In this document: positions 1 to 6,566 of the stretch, one piece after another
Position numbering within the stretch: position 1 is the first letter of the stretch
How the letters are laid out: each line of letters opens with the position of its first letter
NCBI GenBank assembly: GCA_947177325.1
Contig: CAMWUH010000074.1
Location: 1 to 8,584, forward strand
Length of the DNA: 8,584 nt
Origin: an uncultured Bacteroidales bacterium
GTDB lineage: Bacteria; Bacteroidota; Bacteroidia; Bacteroidales; Muribaculaceae
Reading direction: 5' to 3'
Translations under genes and position numbers: made by a program
Notes under the pieces: generated by a model
Told to the model about the DNA's origin: nothing
The model's input: the letters and a program-made list of their open reading frames with translations, nothing else
Database searches by the model: none

Positions 1-1292
1 TAATATATTGCCGACGGGCGTCAGAGTCAGCGACTACGCCTACGGAGCGAGTAGCATCGTTGTTGCAGCTTGCGTCGCTTTATAATTCATCGTTGATGAT
101 GTATAAGGAGGCCGGCGATATTTTCAATGCAATAAATCCGGATTCGATTCCGGCAACGGTGAAGCGCGACTACTACATATTAGGAGTTCAACTTTACAGA
201 AATCTGCAGTCATTGGCAGCAGAGGAGCAACTGCGCAGAGATTATTCACAACGTAAGCGGTCGTTAAGAGACTCGGTGTTGAAAATCGCGCCCGGAGAAA
301 AGTTTATTTTAGCTAATGAGCTAATCGAAAGCGGGCGACCGGATGAGGCTATCGCATTGGTTAGCGGCGAAATAAAGGGGCAGGATTATGAGCCATCGAA
401 TGGAGCGCTATATCATTTGCTTGTGCAGGCGTGGGCCGCTAAGGGCGATGAAGATAAGCAAATAGAGTACTTAGCCAAGGCAGCCTCGGTCGATATGGAA
501 AATGGAGTCAGGGAATATCTGGCGCTACCACAATTGGCGTTGATGCTTTATGAGCGAGGCGATTTGAAGCGAGCCTACAGATATATGCAACGATCGATAG
601 AAGATGCGCGGGCCTGCAAGGCCAAGGTCAGGATTTTTGATATGAGTGAAGCAGTTTCGGTGATATCAGATGCGTATTCGGCTCAACAGCGTCAGGAAAG
701 GCGATTGTTGATGTGGCTGCTCGGGGTGATGGTGTTACTGCTGATAGCAACCGCGGTATTGTTTTATTACGCACTGCAGCGGAATAAGCTGTTAGTGCGC
801 GCCCGAGCCGAGCTTGAAGAGAGTAATGTTAAATTGGTTGCGGCGGCCAATATTAAAGAAAAGTATTTTCATAGGTTTATGCGCCTCAGCCGTGAATATC
901 TGAAGACGCTTGACAGTTATCGGACACGTCTGTTTAAAATCGGGGCACAAAGGAATTTTGATATGCTTTTTGAAGCCATCAAGGCGGCCGATGTGGTTGA
1001 AGAAACGTCAGAGACCTTTTTTCAAAGTTTTGACACAGCATTTCTTGAACTCTATCCCAATTTTATTGAAGAGTTTAATTCACTCCTTCGCCCGGAAGAG
1101 AGAATTATTGAGAGCGACCGTGACAGTCTGAATACCGATTTGAGGATTTTTGCTCTTATGAAGCTTGGGTTTACAGAAAGCGCAGAGATATCGCGATTTC
1201 TTCATTGCTCGCAGTCGACGGTGTATAATTATCGGGCGCGCTATAGGTCAAAAGCAAAAGATAAGGAGCGATTTGATGCATATTTTGCGTAG
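1..1292 (+). CDS. Membrane-anchored DUF6377/SusR-like regulator, 5' end missing
   Basis: The reading frame is open to the left edge, and the 19 codons before the first possible start (a TTG at 60) continue the helical protein, so this is a gene cut by the window, not one starting at 60. About 429 codons are visible; members of this family are usually somewhat over 500 residues, so roughly 100 residues, including the signal sequence, are probably outside. Counting from the TTG, residues 1-210 are helical and TPR-like, about 216-238 form one strongly hydrophobic membrane span flanked by Arg/Lys, about 240-268 look like a coiled coil, and about 372-395 form a C-terminal helix-turn-helix (TESAEISRFLHCSQSTVYNY). 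The inferred topology is a periplasmic sensor with a cytoplasmic DNA-binding end, as for SusR-type regulators of Bacteroidetes glycan use. It lies 212 bases upstream of, and in the same direction as, a secreted carbohydrate-binding protein, its likely target. The ligand cannot be read from the sequence. Confidence 0.85.
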   Translation, partial: IYCRRASESATTPTERVASLLQLASLYNSSLMMYKEAGDIFNAINPDSIPATVKRDYYILGVQLYRNLQSLAAEEQLRRDYSQRKRSLRDSVLKIAPGEKFILANELIESGRPDEAIALVSGEIKGQDYEPSNGALYHLLVQAWAAKGDEDKQIEYLAKAASVDMENGVREYLALPQLALMLYERGDLKRAYRYMQRSIEDARACKAKVRIFDMSEAVSVISDAYSAQQRQERRLLMWLLGVMVLLLIATAVLFYYALQRNKLLVRARAELEESNVKLVAAANIKEKYFHRFMRLSREYLKTLDSYRTRLFKIGAQRNFDMLFEAIKAADVVEETSETFFQSFDTAFLELYPNFIEEFNSLLRPEERIIESDRDSLNTDLRIFALMKLGFTESAEISRFLHCSQSTVYNYRARYRSKAKDKERFDAYFA

Positions 1293-1308
1293 AGATTTAG
1301 AGGATAAA

Positions 1309-1405
1309 TTTAGATTAACACCTACATTTGTAAGGGGGAGGAATAATAGAATTGATTGATAATAAGGGATTAATCTGCATGATTGGGCTACATTTGATTT
1401 AGATT
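1309..1405 (+). repeat. Short direct repeats in the regulator-hydrolase intergenic region
   Basis: CTACATTTG occurs at 1322-1330 and 1388-1396, and TTTAGATT occurs at 1309-1316 and 1398-1405. The two pairs are arranged in opposite order around an AT-rich centre. They sit just upstream of the best promoter candidate, so they could be operator half-sites for the neighbouring regulator. In AT-rich DNA such short repeats can also arise by chance, and part of each overlaps a -7-like octamer. Confidence 0.3.
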
Positions 1406-1408
1406 GGT

Positions 1409-1439
1409 TATGCGGTAGAGAAATGTGTTTATAAATTTG
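1409..1439 (+). promoter_or_regulatory. Candidate Bacteroidetes promoter for the secreted hydrolase gene
   Basis: TAAATTTG at 1432-1439 matches the Bacteroidetes -7 consensus TAnnTTTG exactly. TATG at 1409-1412, 19 bases upstream, matches three of four positions of the -33 TTTG box. Transcription would begin near 1445 and give a leader of about 60 bases. Start-site position and use are inferred. Two other perfect -7-like octamers (TACATTTG at 1323-1330 and 1389-1396) lie upstream but lack a well-spaced -33 box. Confidence 0.45.
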
Positions 1440-1504
1440 CATTACCGGCATAAGCAGGGCCGACAACAAGCAGAGTTCATCATTCTAAAACCTAAATCAT
1501 AATC

Positions 1505-4500
1505 ATGAAAAAATTAAAGAGCATTTTTGTAGTCGCACTCGCAATAACTGCTATGGGAATGTCAGCCACTACTCCGATTTCGGTTAGTGAGCAAAACCCG
1601 GTAGTGAGTGAGAATTTCAATTCAATGTGGGATGCGACAACGTCGGAAGCGTTAATGACGCTGCCCGACGGATGGGCTATTGATCGCAATCTTGACGCTC
1701 CACGCACTATCGGAGCATGGAGCAATGCGACGAACGAAGTAATGTACGCGGGAGGAGCGTCTCTTGCATCAAACGCGAAAAACGGCACATGGAATTTTGG
1801 ATCGACCGCTGAAAGTAGCGACAGGGCTATCGGCGGCTTGACAACAACAGTGGCCAACGGTACGCGATGTGTTTCGTTGATGGCAGGAATAACAAACGAG
1901 TCTGCCACTCCCATTGATCGATTTACTCTTTCGTATGATATTGAAAAATATCGAAAGGGGGCAAATGCTGCAGGATTTGCAGTGCAAGTATATTATTCGC
2001 ACGACGGCGAAGCATGGATATCGGCCGGAGAACCATTCCATACAGTGTTTGAGCCTGATAGCGAAACAATAGGAGCAGAGGAAGTGCCTATTTCAACAAC
2101 TAATGTCGACAATAGGCAGATGCTCGTTGATGTGGCTCCCGGCGAAACCGTTTATCTTGCATGGAACATTTCAGTGGCATCAGGTTCAACACCGGATAAG
2201 GCGCCCGGTCTGGCAATTGATAATATAAGCGTCACCGCCGGATTTGCATCTGAAGATTCCAAATTCATATTTGTAGAAAATGCATTAAAAGCAGCGAAGG
2301 TTACACTCCTTTCAACTTCAACCGACTTTTTCGGAGAGGAAGGCTCAACAACATCGTTATCAAAGATAGTAAATGGTGTTGAATATATGGTGTGGAGCAT
2401 GCCTTCCGAGCCGGAATTCGAACTTACAGCCGTGGTAGCCGGCCAGAGTTATGGCCCGCTGAGCGTGTCGACCGATAGTGACTGCTATCTGTGTTTGTCG
2501 CGCGACGGATTGGCACTCATTGAAGATCCGCTGACTTATAGCGGCTGGACCGACCCCGACAGAGCTCCCTTTGTTTCATCGGGAATATATATTCGCGGCG
2601 AGGTAAATTCGTGGGGCGCAGTTGAAGAATGGGAGTTCTCGAATGAGGGGAACAATACCTACGTATTATATGACAAGAAACTGAGCGGCCAATTTAAAGT
2701 GGCAGATTCAGGATGGACATCAGCCTGCAACTACGGGTCAAACGGGAGCAATATATCGGTTGACTCTCCCTATCAACTTCAAAAGGGTGTTGACGACAAC
2801 ATTTCGTGTGGAGCTTACGTGTTTGATTGCAAGCGCATAGAGTTGTCAATCACAGACGATTCAGCAAAATTACTTCTTGAGGCCAATGATGACGATAGCG
2901 GATTGACGTCGGTCTACGTTTATGGCGATTTTAATAATTGGGACTTCATGGCCACAAACGGAGAACTCAAACTTGATGAATCAGACAATCTTTTCAAGGG
3001 ACAAATATCAATGAAGGCCGGAGCTGACGGTTTGTCGCACTGGCGCATATATCAACGCCAGGGCATGGGAGGCGCATGGGGCTTAGACCAAGATGCCGAC
3101 AAATCGTCGCTTGAAGGCACATTGACCAAAGGCTCAACCGGCAATGCTGCAGTAGCTCCGGCTACTTACAAATTTGAATTCTCATTGACCGATGGCTCTT
3201 ATAGCTTGACTGAAGTTGAGTCGTCGCCCACTCAAATGGTGCTTACTCCATTAGCTTCAGTACTTACACCTGAAAATCCTGATAAAATCAAGGTGCTTTC
3301 ACTCAACAACAGTTTGATACACTATAATGACCAGGATTTCGTGTTTAACGATATAGCCCGGGCAATGAATGTTGAAGCTTCATGGACCAAACACACGAAT
3401 CTCGGCAAGCCGCTGAGCTATCATTGGGACGAAGGTGACGGCTTGGCCGAAGATGGAACCCCCGGAGCTAAAATGATGATTCGCTCAGATGTGTGGTCAC
3501 ATATCATTCTTCAGGAACAGAGTTCGCTGCCGCGCACCAATCCCGAAACCTTCCGCAACAATGTTGCTAAATGGATTGAATATATTCGTGATTATTGCCC
3601 TAACCCCAATGCTGTTATAATTATTCCGGTTAACTGGGCTTACAGCAGTGATCTTGATAATTTTAATGCCTCCAATAACAGGTTTGTTGAAGTATATGGC
3701 GAAGTGGCCCAAGAGTTGGGAGCCATGGTTGTGCCGGTAGCAGTGGCTTATGATAACGCCTACACAAAAGAGGGTAAAGATGAGTTGGGAACATGGTTCT
3801 CTGACGACCGTCACCCCACGCTGAAAGCCACCTATATGGCAGCTTGCATGGAATTTGGCGCAATCACCGGAATTGATCCAGCAACAATCAGCTTTACTCC
3901 ATCAGAGATGACTGCAGCCGAGGGGGCAAAAATGCGTGCCTATGCTTCAGAAGCGCTTAGCGGCTATGAGAATGTTATCAATCACTTAAATGGTACAGTG
4001 AAATTCTCAACCCGCATATTTGACGACTACGGCATAGAATATGCTGCCGATGATGTTAAATATGAGGTAGAAGAGGGTGGCACAATTTCTCCCGAAGGAG
4101 TATTCACCTCTGACGGCACCCGCGGCACGTTTACAATAAAGGTGAAATGTGGCGATTTTGCCAAAGAAGCCACCGTCACTGTTGCCGATCATTCTACCGA
4201 GTATGTCACCTATCCTTCAATATCGCTTAATGCTGATAACCTATCAGCGTCGGAAGACTTCAACTCCATGGGTCAGGAGGCAGCGGCTCAACTGCCCGAG
4301 GCCTGGCGCATTGACCGTCAAACTCAAAGCCCCCGAACAATCGGCACCTACGCCACAGCTTTCGAAGCCACAACCTACGCAGGTGGCACATCATTGCCTG
4401 CCAATGCCAAAAACGGAGTCTGGAACTTCGGCGCTGACCAAAGTGAAGATCGTGCTCCCGGTGGTATCACAACCGGAGTAGATAATGGCACACGCGCGAT

Positions 4501-5389
4501 AAATCTTTACACTCATCTCTGTAATGACGGTCGTAAGCCGATTGCTACAGTGAACGTTGCTTATGATATTGAGAAATATCGCAAAGGAAACAATCCGGCA
4601 GGATTTGCCGTTCAGCTCTATTATTCTTACGATGGCAGGAATTGGCAGAGTGCCGGCAACGACTTCTACACTTATCTGGAGCCTGACAACGCCACAGAGG
4701 GATATGCCGAAGTCCCGGGCGAAACCATAGCCGTAGAAGGTCAGCTGCCGATTGGGTTAGGCGCGGGTGTAGATATTTATCTTGCTTGGAATATCTCAGT
4801 AGCTTCGGGTGATGCTGCCAATGGTGCAATGGCTCTTGCGATAGACAATGTGGCAATTGCAGGCGAGCTGCCCGTAGTGCCCGAAACAGCTCATAGAATC
4901 TATGTGGACAATCGCACTTCCTGGACATCGCTCGGACTCTACGCTTATGGCGATAGCGAATTGTTTGGGGTCTGGCCCGGACAAGCTGCAATCGATGAGC
5001 TTGAAGTTGACGGAGTTACATATCAAGTTTTTGGTCTTGATAATGAAGGCGGGTCATTTAATTTGATATTCAATAACTGGAATAATAACAAGCAGCTCCC
5101 TGACTACCCCATCACAGCCACTCGCGATTATTGGTTCCGCATTGACGACAACGCTGCTAAAGAGATTGCTGCTCCCACAGGAGTAGAGGCTGTTAGCGTT
5201 GACAACGAAGGCCTGAGTTACGACGGACAGAACATAAGGCTGGGCGAAGGAGCCTATGTGAGTGTTTTTTCGACTGACGGTCGCATGGTAGCTAATGGTG
5301 CCGGTCCGATAGTTAATCTCAAAATTTCTGCGGGGCTTTATATTGCAGTCAGTGGTAATCAGATTTTGAAATTTATCGTTCGCCGATAA
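1505..5389 (+). CDS. Secreted multimodular SGNH/DUF4886-like hydrolase with starch-binding-like modules and T9SS-type C-terminal domain
   Basis: This 1294-residue protein starts with a type I signal peptide (MKKLKSIFVVALAITAMGMSA) and no lipobox; the ATG follows an A/T-rich leader typical of Bacteroidetes. Domains in order: beta-sandwich module 35-248; CBM26-like 253-342; SusE/SusF-like domains about 358-460 (GIYIRGEVNSWG) and 467-572 (VYVYGDFNNWD); SGNH/DUF4886-like hydrolase about 594-821; Ig-like about 825-896; second beta-sandwich module 914-1120; second CBM26-like module 1131-1222 (LYAYGDSELFGVWPG); T9SS type A-like C-terminal domain about 1226-1294. In the hydrolase the likely nucleophile is Ser603 (LSLNNSLIH), with Gly634 (TNLGKPLSYHW), the LQEQS motif at 669-673 and the DxxH pair Asp767/His770 (SDDRHPT). 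Family knowledge suggests a carbohydrate or ester hydrolase. Action on a starch-like or alpha-glucan-associated substrate is inferred from the binding modules. The upstream SusR-like gene is the probable regulator. No glycoside hydrolase domain is present, so a purely binding role remains possible. Confidence 0.85.
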   Translation: MKKLKSIFVVALAITAMGMSATTPISVSEQNPVVSENFNSMWDATTSEALMTLPDGWAIDRNLDAPRTIGAWSNATNEVMYAGGASLASNAKNGTWNFGSTAESSDRAIGGLTTTVANGTRCVSLMAGITNESATPIDRFTLSYDIEKYRKGANAAGFAVQVYYSHDGEAWISAGEPFHTVFEPDSETIGAEEVPISTTNVDNRQMLVDVAPGETVYLAWNISVASGSTPDKAPGLAIDNISVTAGFASEDSKFIFVENALKAAKVTLLSTSTDFFGEEGSTTSLSKIVNGVEYMVWSMPSEPEFELTAVVAGQSYGPLSVSTDSDCYLCLSRDGLALIEDPLTYSGWTDPDRAPFVSSGIYIRGEVNSWGAVEEWEFSNEGNNTYVLYDKKLSGQFKVADSGWTSACNYGSNGSNISVDSPYQLQKGVDDNISCGAYVFDCKRIELSITDDSAKLLLEANDDDSGLTSVYVYGDFNNWDFMATNGELKLDESDNLFKGQISMKAGADGLSHWRIYQRQGMGGAWGLDQDADKSSLEGTLTKGSTGNAAVAPATYKFEFSLTDGSYSLTEVESSPTQMVLTPLASVLTPENPDKIKVLSLNNSLIHYNDQDFVFNDIARAMNVEASWTKHTNLGKPLSYHWDEGDGLAEDGTPGAKMMIRSDVWSHIILQEQSSLPRTNPETFRNNVAKWIEYIRDYCPNPNAVIIIPVNWAYSSDLDNFNASNNRFVEVYGEVAQELGAMVVPVAVAYDNAYTKEGKDELGTWFSDDRHPTLKATYMAACMEFGAITGIDPATISFTPSEMTAAEGAKMRAYASEALSGYENVINHLNGTVKFSTRIFDDYGIEYAADDVKYEVEEGGTISPEGVFTSDGTRGTFTIKVKCGDFAKEATVTVADHSTEYVTYPSISLNADNLSASEDFNSMGQEAAAQLPEAWRIDRQTQSPRTIGTYATAFEATTYAGGTSLPANAKNGVWNFGADQSEDRAPGGITTGVDNGTRAINLYTHLCNDGRKPIATVNVAYDIEKYRKGNNPAGFAVQLYYSYDGRNWQSAGNDFYTYLEPDNATEGYAEVPGETIAVEGQLPIGLGAGVDIYLAWNISVASGDAANGAMALAIDNVAIAGELPVVPETAHRIYVDNRTSWTSLGLYAYGDSELFGVWPGQAAIDELEVDGVTYQVFGLDNEGGSFNLIFNNWNNNKQLPDYPITATRDYWFRIDDNAAKEIAAPTGVEAVSVDNEGLSYDGQNIRLGEGAYVSVFSTDGRMVANGAGPIVNLKISAGLYIAVSGNQILKFIVRR
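1607..2248 (+). repeat. N-terminal copy of a duplicated beta-sandwich module (within the hydrolase gene)
   Basis: This encodes residues 35-248, a module seen widely in secreted Bacteroidetes proteins, with landmarks FNSM, LPDGWAIDR, PRTIG, YAGG.SL, NAKNGTWNFG, SYDIEKYRKG, GFAVQVYYSHDG and YLAWNISVASG. It is about half identical by eye to residues 914-1120 of the same protein. The DNA has diverged apart from short stretches around the DIEKYRKG block (near 1939 and 4567), so this is an old duplication. The role is probably structural or ligand-binding; no catalytic residues are apparent. Confidence 0.8.
2261..2530 (+). other. Degenerate CBM26-like module, N-terminal copy (within the hydrolase gene)
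   Basis: Residues 253-342 align by eye with the C-terminal module: FIFVEN with RIYVDN, DFFGEEG with ELFGVWPG, VNGVEYMVW with VDGVTYQVF, DCYLCL with DYWFRI. The aromatic positions of the other copy are replaced here: Trp1140 by Ala263, Tyr1146 by Leu269, Tyr1148 by Thr271 and Trp1157 by Glu279. In CBM26 two Tyr on one strand and a following Trp stack against the sugar, so this copy is predicted not to bind starch in the usual way. Confidence 0.55.
4244..4864 (+). repeat. C-terminal copy of the duplicated beta-sandwich module (within the hydrolase gene)
   Basis: This encodes residues 914-1120 and matches the N-terminal copy in order: FNSM, LPEAWRIDR, PRTIG, YAGGTSL, NAKNGVWNFG, YDIEKYRKG, GFAVQLYYSYDG, YLAWNISVASG and LAIDNV. 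As in the first copy, a CBM26-like module follows immediately, so the duplicated unit was probably the two-module cassette rather than one domain. Confidence 0.8.
4895..5170 (+). other. CBM26-like starch-binding module, C-terminal copy (within the hydrolase gene)
   Basis: Residues 1131-1222 carry the CBM26-type pattern of a YxY strand (LYAYGD, Tyr1146 and Tyr1148) followed by FGVWPG (Trp1157). Further aromatics are at Trp1140 and in the DYWFRI strand. The position just before the C-terminal sorting domain resembles the placement of such modules in secreted Bacteroidetes amylases. Binding to alpha-glucan is inferred from the family. Confidence 0.6.
5180..5386 (+). other. T9SS type A-like C-terminal sorting domain (within the hydrolase gene)
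   Basis: Residues about 1226-1294 have the shape of a type IX secretion C-terminal domain: GVEAVSVDNEG linker, a YVSVFSTDGRMV strand (compare the family pattern V-x-V-[FY]-x-x-x-G-R-x-V), then ISAGLYIAVSGNQILKFIVRR ending in Lys/Arg. With a type I signal peptide and no lipobox, this fits export across the outer membrane and release or attachment at the surface. No T9SS component gene lies in the window, so function is inferred. Confidence 0.55.
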
Positions 5390-5406
5390 GAGATTGTCAT
5401 ATATGC

Positions 5407-5446
5407 GAAAGGAGCGGTTAGAATAGCCTGACCGCTCCTTTCTTTT
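5407..5446 (+). terminator. Rho-independent terminator of the hydrolase gene
   Basis: GAAAGGAGCGGT (5407-5418) pairs perfectly with ACCGCTCCTTTC (5431-5442). Three further inner pairs (one G-U) extend the stem to 15 pairs around a 6-base loop at 5422-5427. The stem runs into a T tract (TTTCTTTT, 5439-5446). It begins 18 bases after the TAA stop of the secreted protein. Confidence 0.9.
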
Positions 5447-5563
5447 GTTGTCGGAGATTGAAAAAAGTGAGGGGAAGAGATAGTCGGGGATGAGTTATAG
5501 AGATAAGGTGGGAGAGATGCTACATAGAGAGATACAAGATGAAATTACAGAGCATTTTAACCG
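5447..5563. other. Purine-rich spacer between two converging terminators
   Basis: No open frame or RNA-like structure was recognised. The plus strand is strikingly rich in G and A, especially 5458-5545, with runs such as AAAAAAGTGAGGGGAAGAGA. It separates the ends of the plus-strand and minus-strand transcripts. Confidence 0.5.
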
Positions 5564-5608
5564 GAAAAAGAGAAAGGACGCTTAAACTGAATGTGAGTTA
5601 AGCGCCCT
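5564..5608 (-). terminator. Rho-independent terminator of the minus-strand operon
   Basis: Read on the minus strand, AGGGCGCTTAACT (5608-5596) pairs with AGTTTAAGCGTCCT (5588-5575), with one bulged base and one G-U pair, around a 7-base loop. The run TTCTCTTTTTC (5574-5564) follows. The G-U pair becomes an A-C mismatch on the other strand, and the T tract lies only on the minus-strand exit side, so it acts for the minus-strand genes. It starts 24 bases after the lipoprotein stop. Confidence 0.85.
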
Positions 5609-5631
5609 GATATATTGTTGTCTTTTGGGGG

Positions 5632-6531
5632 TTATAAGGCGAGGTAGGGGGCAATGATGTCGGTTGGGAGGAGGTAGGAGGGGTTGCCGTCGGAGGCGGG
5701 CCCGATTGAGTAGACTGGGTAGGAAACGACCACACCTTCGTCGACAATGCCCATAGAGTAAATGGGGAAGTTGGCGGCTGTGATGGCGGTTGATTCGTCG
5801 GTCATCAGGAAATCGTTGAGCCAGGTGAGGTAAATGTTAGTGGTCATACCTTTAGCCTGAGCAATGGTGTTGGCGATGATTTCGCGCACAACAGGCATAT
5901 CTTCGGGTTTGATAATATCCTCGGCTTTAAGTTGGCGGCCACGCTTAAAGGTTGTGAAAGAGAGGTCGCTCGTGCCGTGGGCACCGCCGGTGTAGTAGTT
6001 GTGGAAAAAGGCGTAGGTGGAGATCTCTTTTTCGTTGTCGGCAAACTGCGGCTCGATTGCGATTGTGATATTGAAAGCAGGTGTTTCCATCAAGGAGTAT
6101 TCCGAGATGATTTCGGAGGAGAAGTTGTCGGCTAACATATCGCAGAGCGCAGCTATGCTTTCGGGATATTCGGTGGAGGCTGAAGGCACTATCTTTTTAT
6201 CGGCGACGAAGTTGTATGTTTCAGTGACATATCGCCCCAGGCAGTCGTTGATGAGGGGTTTGTCGATGGGTGAGGCCACTGAAAGAGAGAGGAAAATGTC
6301 GGCCGAATCGGTAACGGCTTTTTTGATTAGCATAGATGGAACGGTGGTTTGGCCGAAGGTGAAATCAACGGTGAAAGTGGTGTCGGTCTTGACGGTTTTG
6401 GAAAGGTCGCCGATTAATTGGGTGGTGTTGTAATATGAGCCTATGGCTGCAGTTTCTTCTTTTTTGCTACAAGAGGATATTGAGGCAGCGAGGAACGAAA
6501 TGACAGTAAAAAGGATAGCTGTTTTTTTCAT
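5632..6531 (-). CDS. DUF3298 (RsiV-type) lipoprotein
   Basis: The 299-residue product begins with a lipoprotein signal peptide (MKKTAILFTVISFLAASISS) and a lipobox ending at Cys21, followed by SKKEE. Residues about 50-165 resemble the DUF4163/PdaC-like half. Residues about 170-297 are the DUF3298 domain, with its YYTGGAHG motif at 179-186, FKRGRQLKAEDI at 195-206, and the closing pattern EGVVVSYPVYSIGPASDG followed by a LPTDIIAPYL end. The family is shared with the extracytoplasmic part of the anti-sigma factor RsiV, which senses lysozyme; in Bacteroidetes such proteins are usually free lipoproteins of unknown role. No DNA-binding or catalytic motif is visible. The gene lies 35 bases after the aminotransferase, has no recognisable promoter in that gap, and is followed by a terminator, so it is probably the last gene of that operon. 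A functional tie to sugar synthesis is not shown by the sequence. Confidence 0.85.
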   Translation of the reverse strand: MKKTAILFTVISFLAASISSCSKKEETAAIGSYYNTTQLIGDLSKTVKTDTTFTVDFTFGQTTVPSMLIKKAVTDSADIFLSLSVASPIDKPLINDCLGRYVTETYNFVADKKIVPSASTEYPESIAALCDMLADNFSSEIISEYSLMETPAFNITIAIEPQFADNEKEISTYAFFHNYYTGGAHGTSDLSFTTFKRGRQLKAEDIIKPEDMPVVREIIANTIAQAKGMTTNIYLTWLNDFLMTDESTAITAANFPIYSMGIVDEGVVVSYPVYSIGPASDGNPSYLLPTDIIAPYLAL

Positions 6532-6566
6532 ACAGAATATAGAGATAGAAATATTGAGGGAGGGAT

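Noticed and set aside
60..62. TTG as the start of the regulator gene
   Set aside because: The frame stays open and protein-like to position 3 (ERVAS just before it), and the family has a longer N-terminus, so the gene is cut by the window edge.
1492..1914. 140-codon open frame on the minus strand
   Set aside because: It lies opposite the 5' end of the secreted hydrolase gene, has no recognisable protein features, and is explained by codon bias of that gene.
4545..4991. 148-codon minus-strand frame rich in Arg, His and Cys
   Set aside because: It is antisense to the conserved C-terminal beta-sandwich and CBM26-like modules, and the composition is that of a shadow frame.
5447..5563. Purine-rich spacer as a possible small RNA or small protein gene
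   Set aside because: No hairpin, promoter or start-to-stop frame could be supported; it is flanked on both sides by terminators facing inward.
6017..6433. 138-codon plus-strand frame opposite the DUF3298 gene
   Set aside because: The opposite strand has a lipoprotein signal and a known domain across the same stretch; this frame shows no domain or start context of its own.
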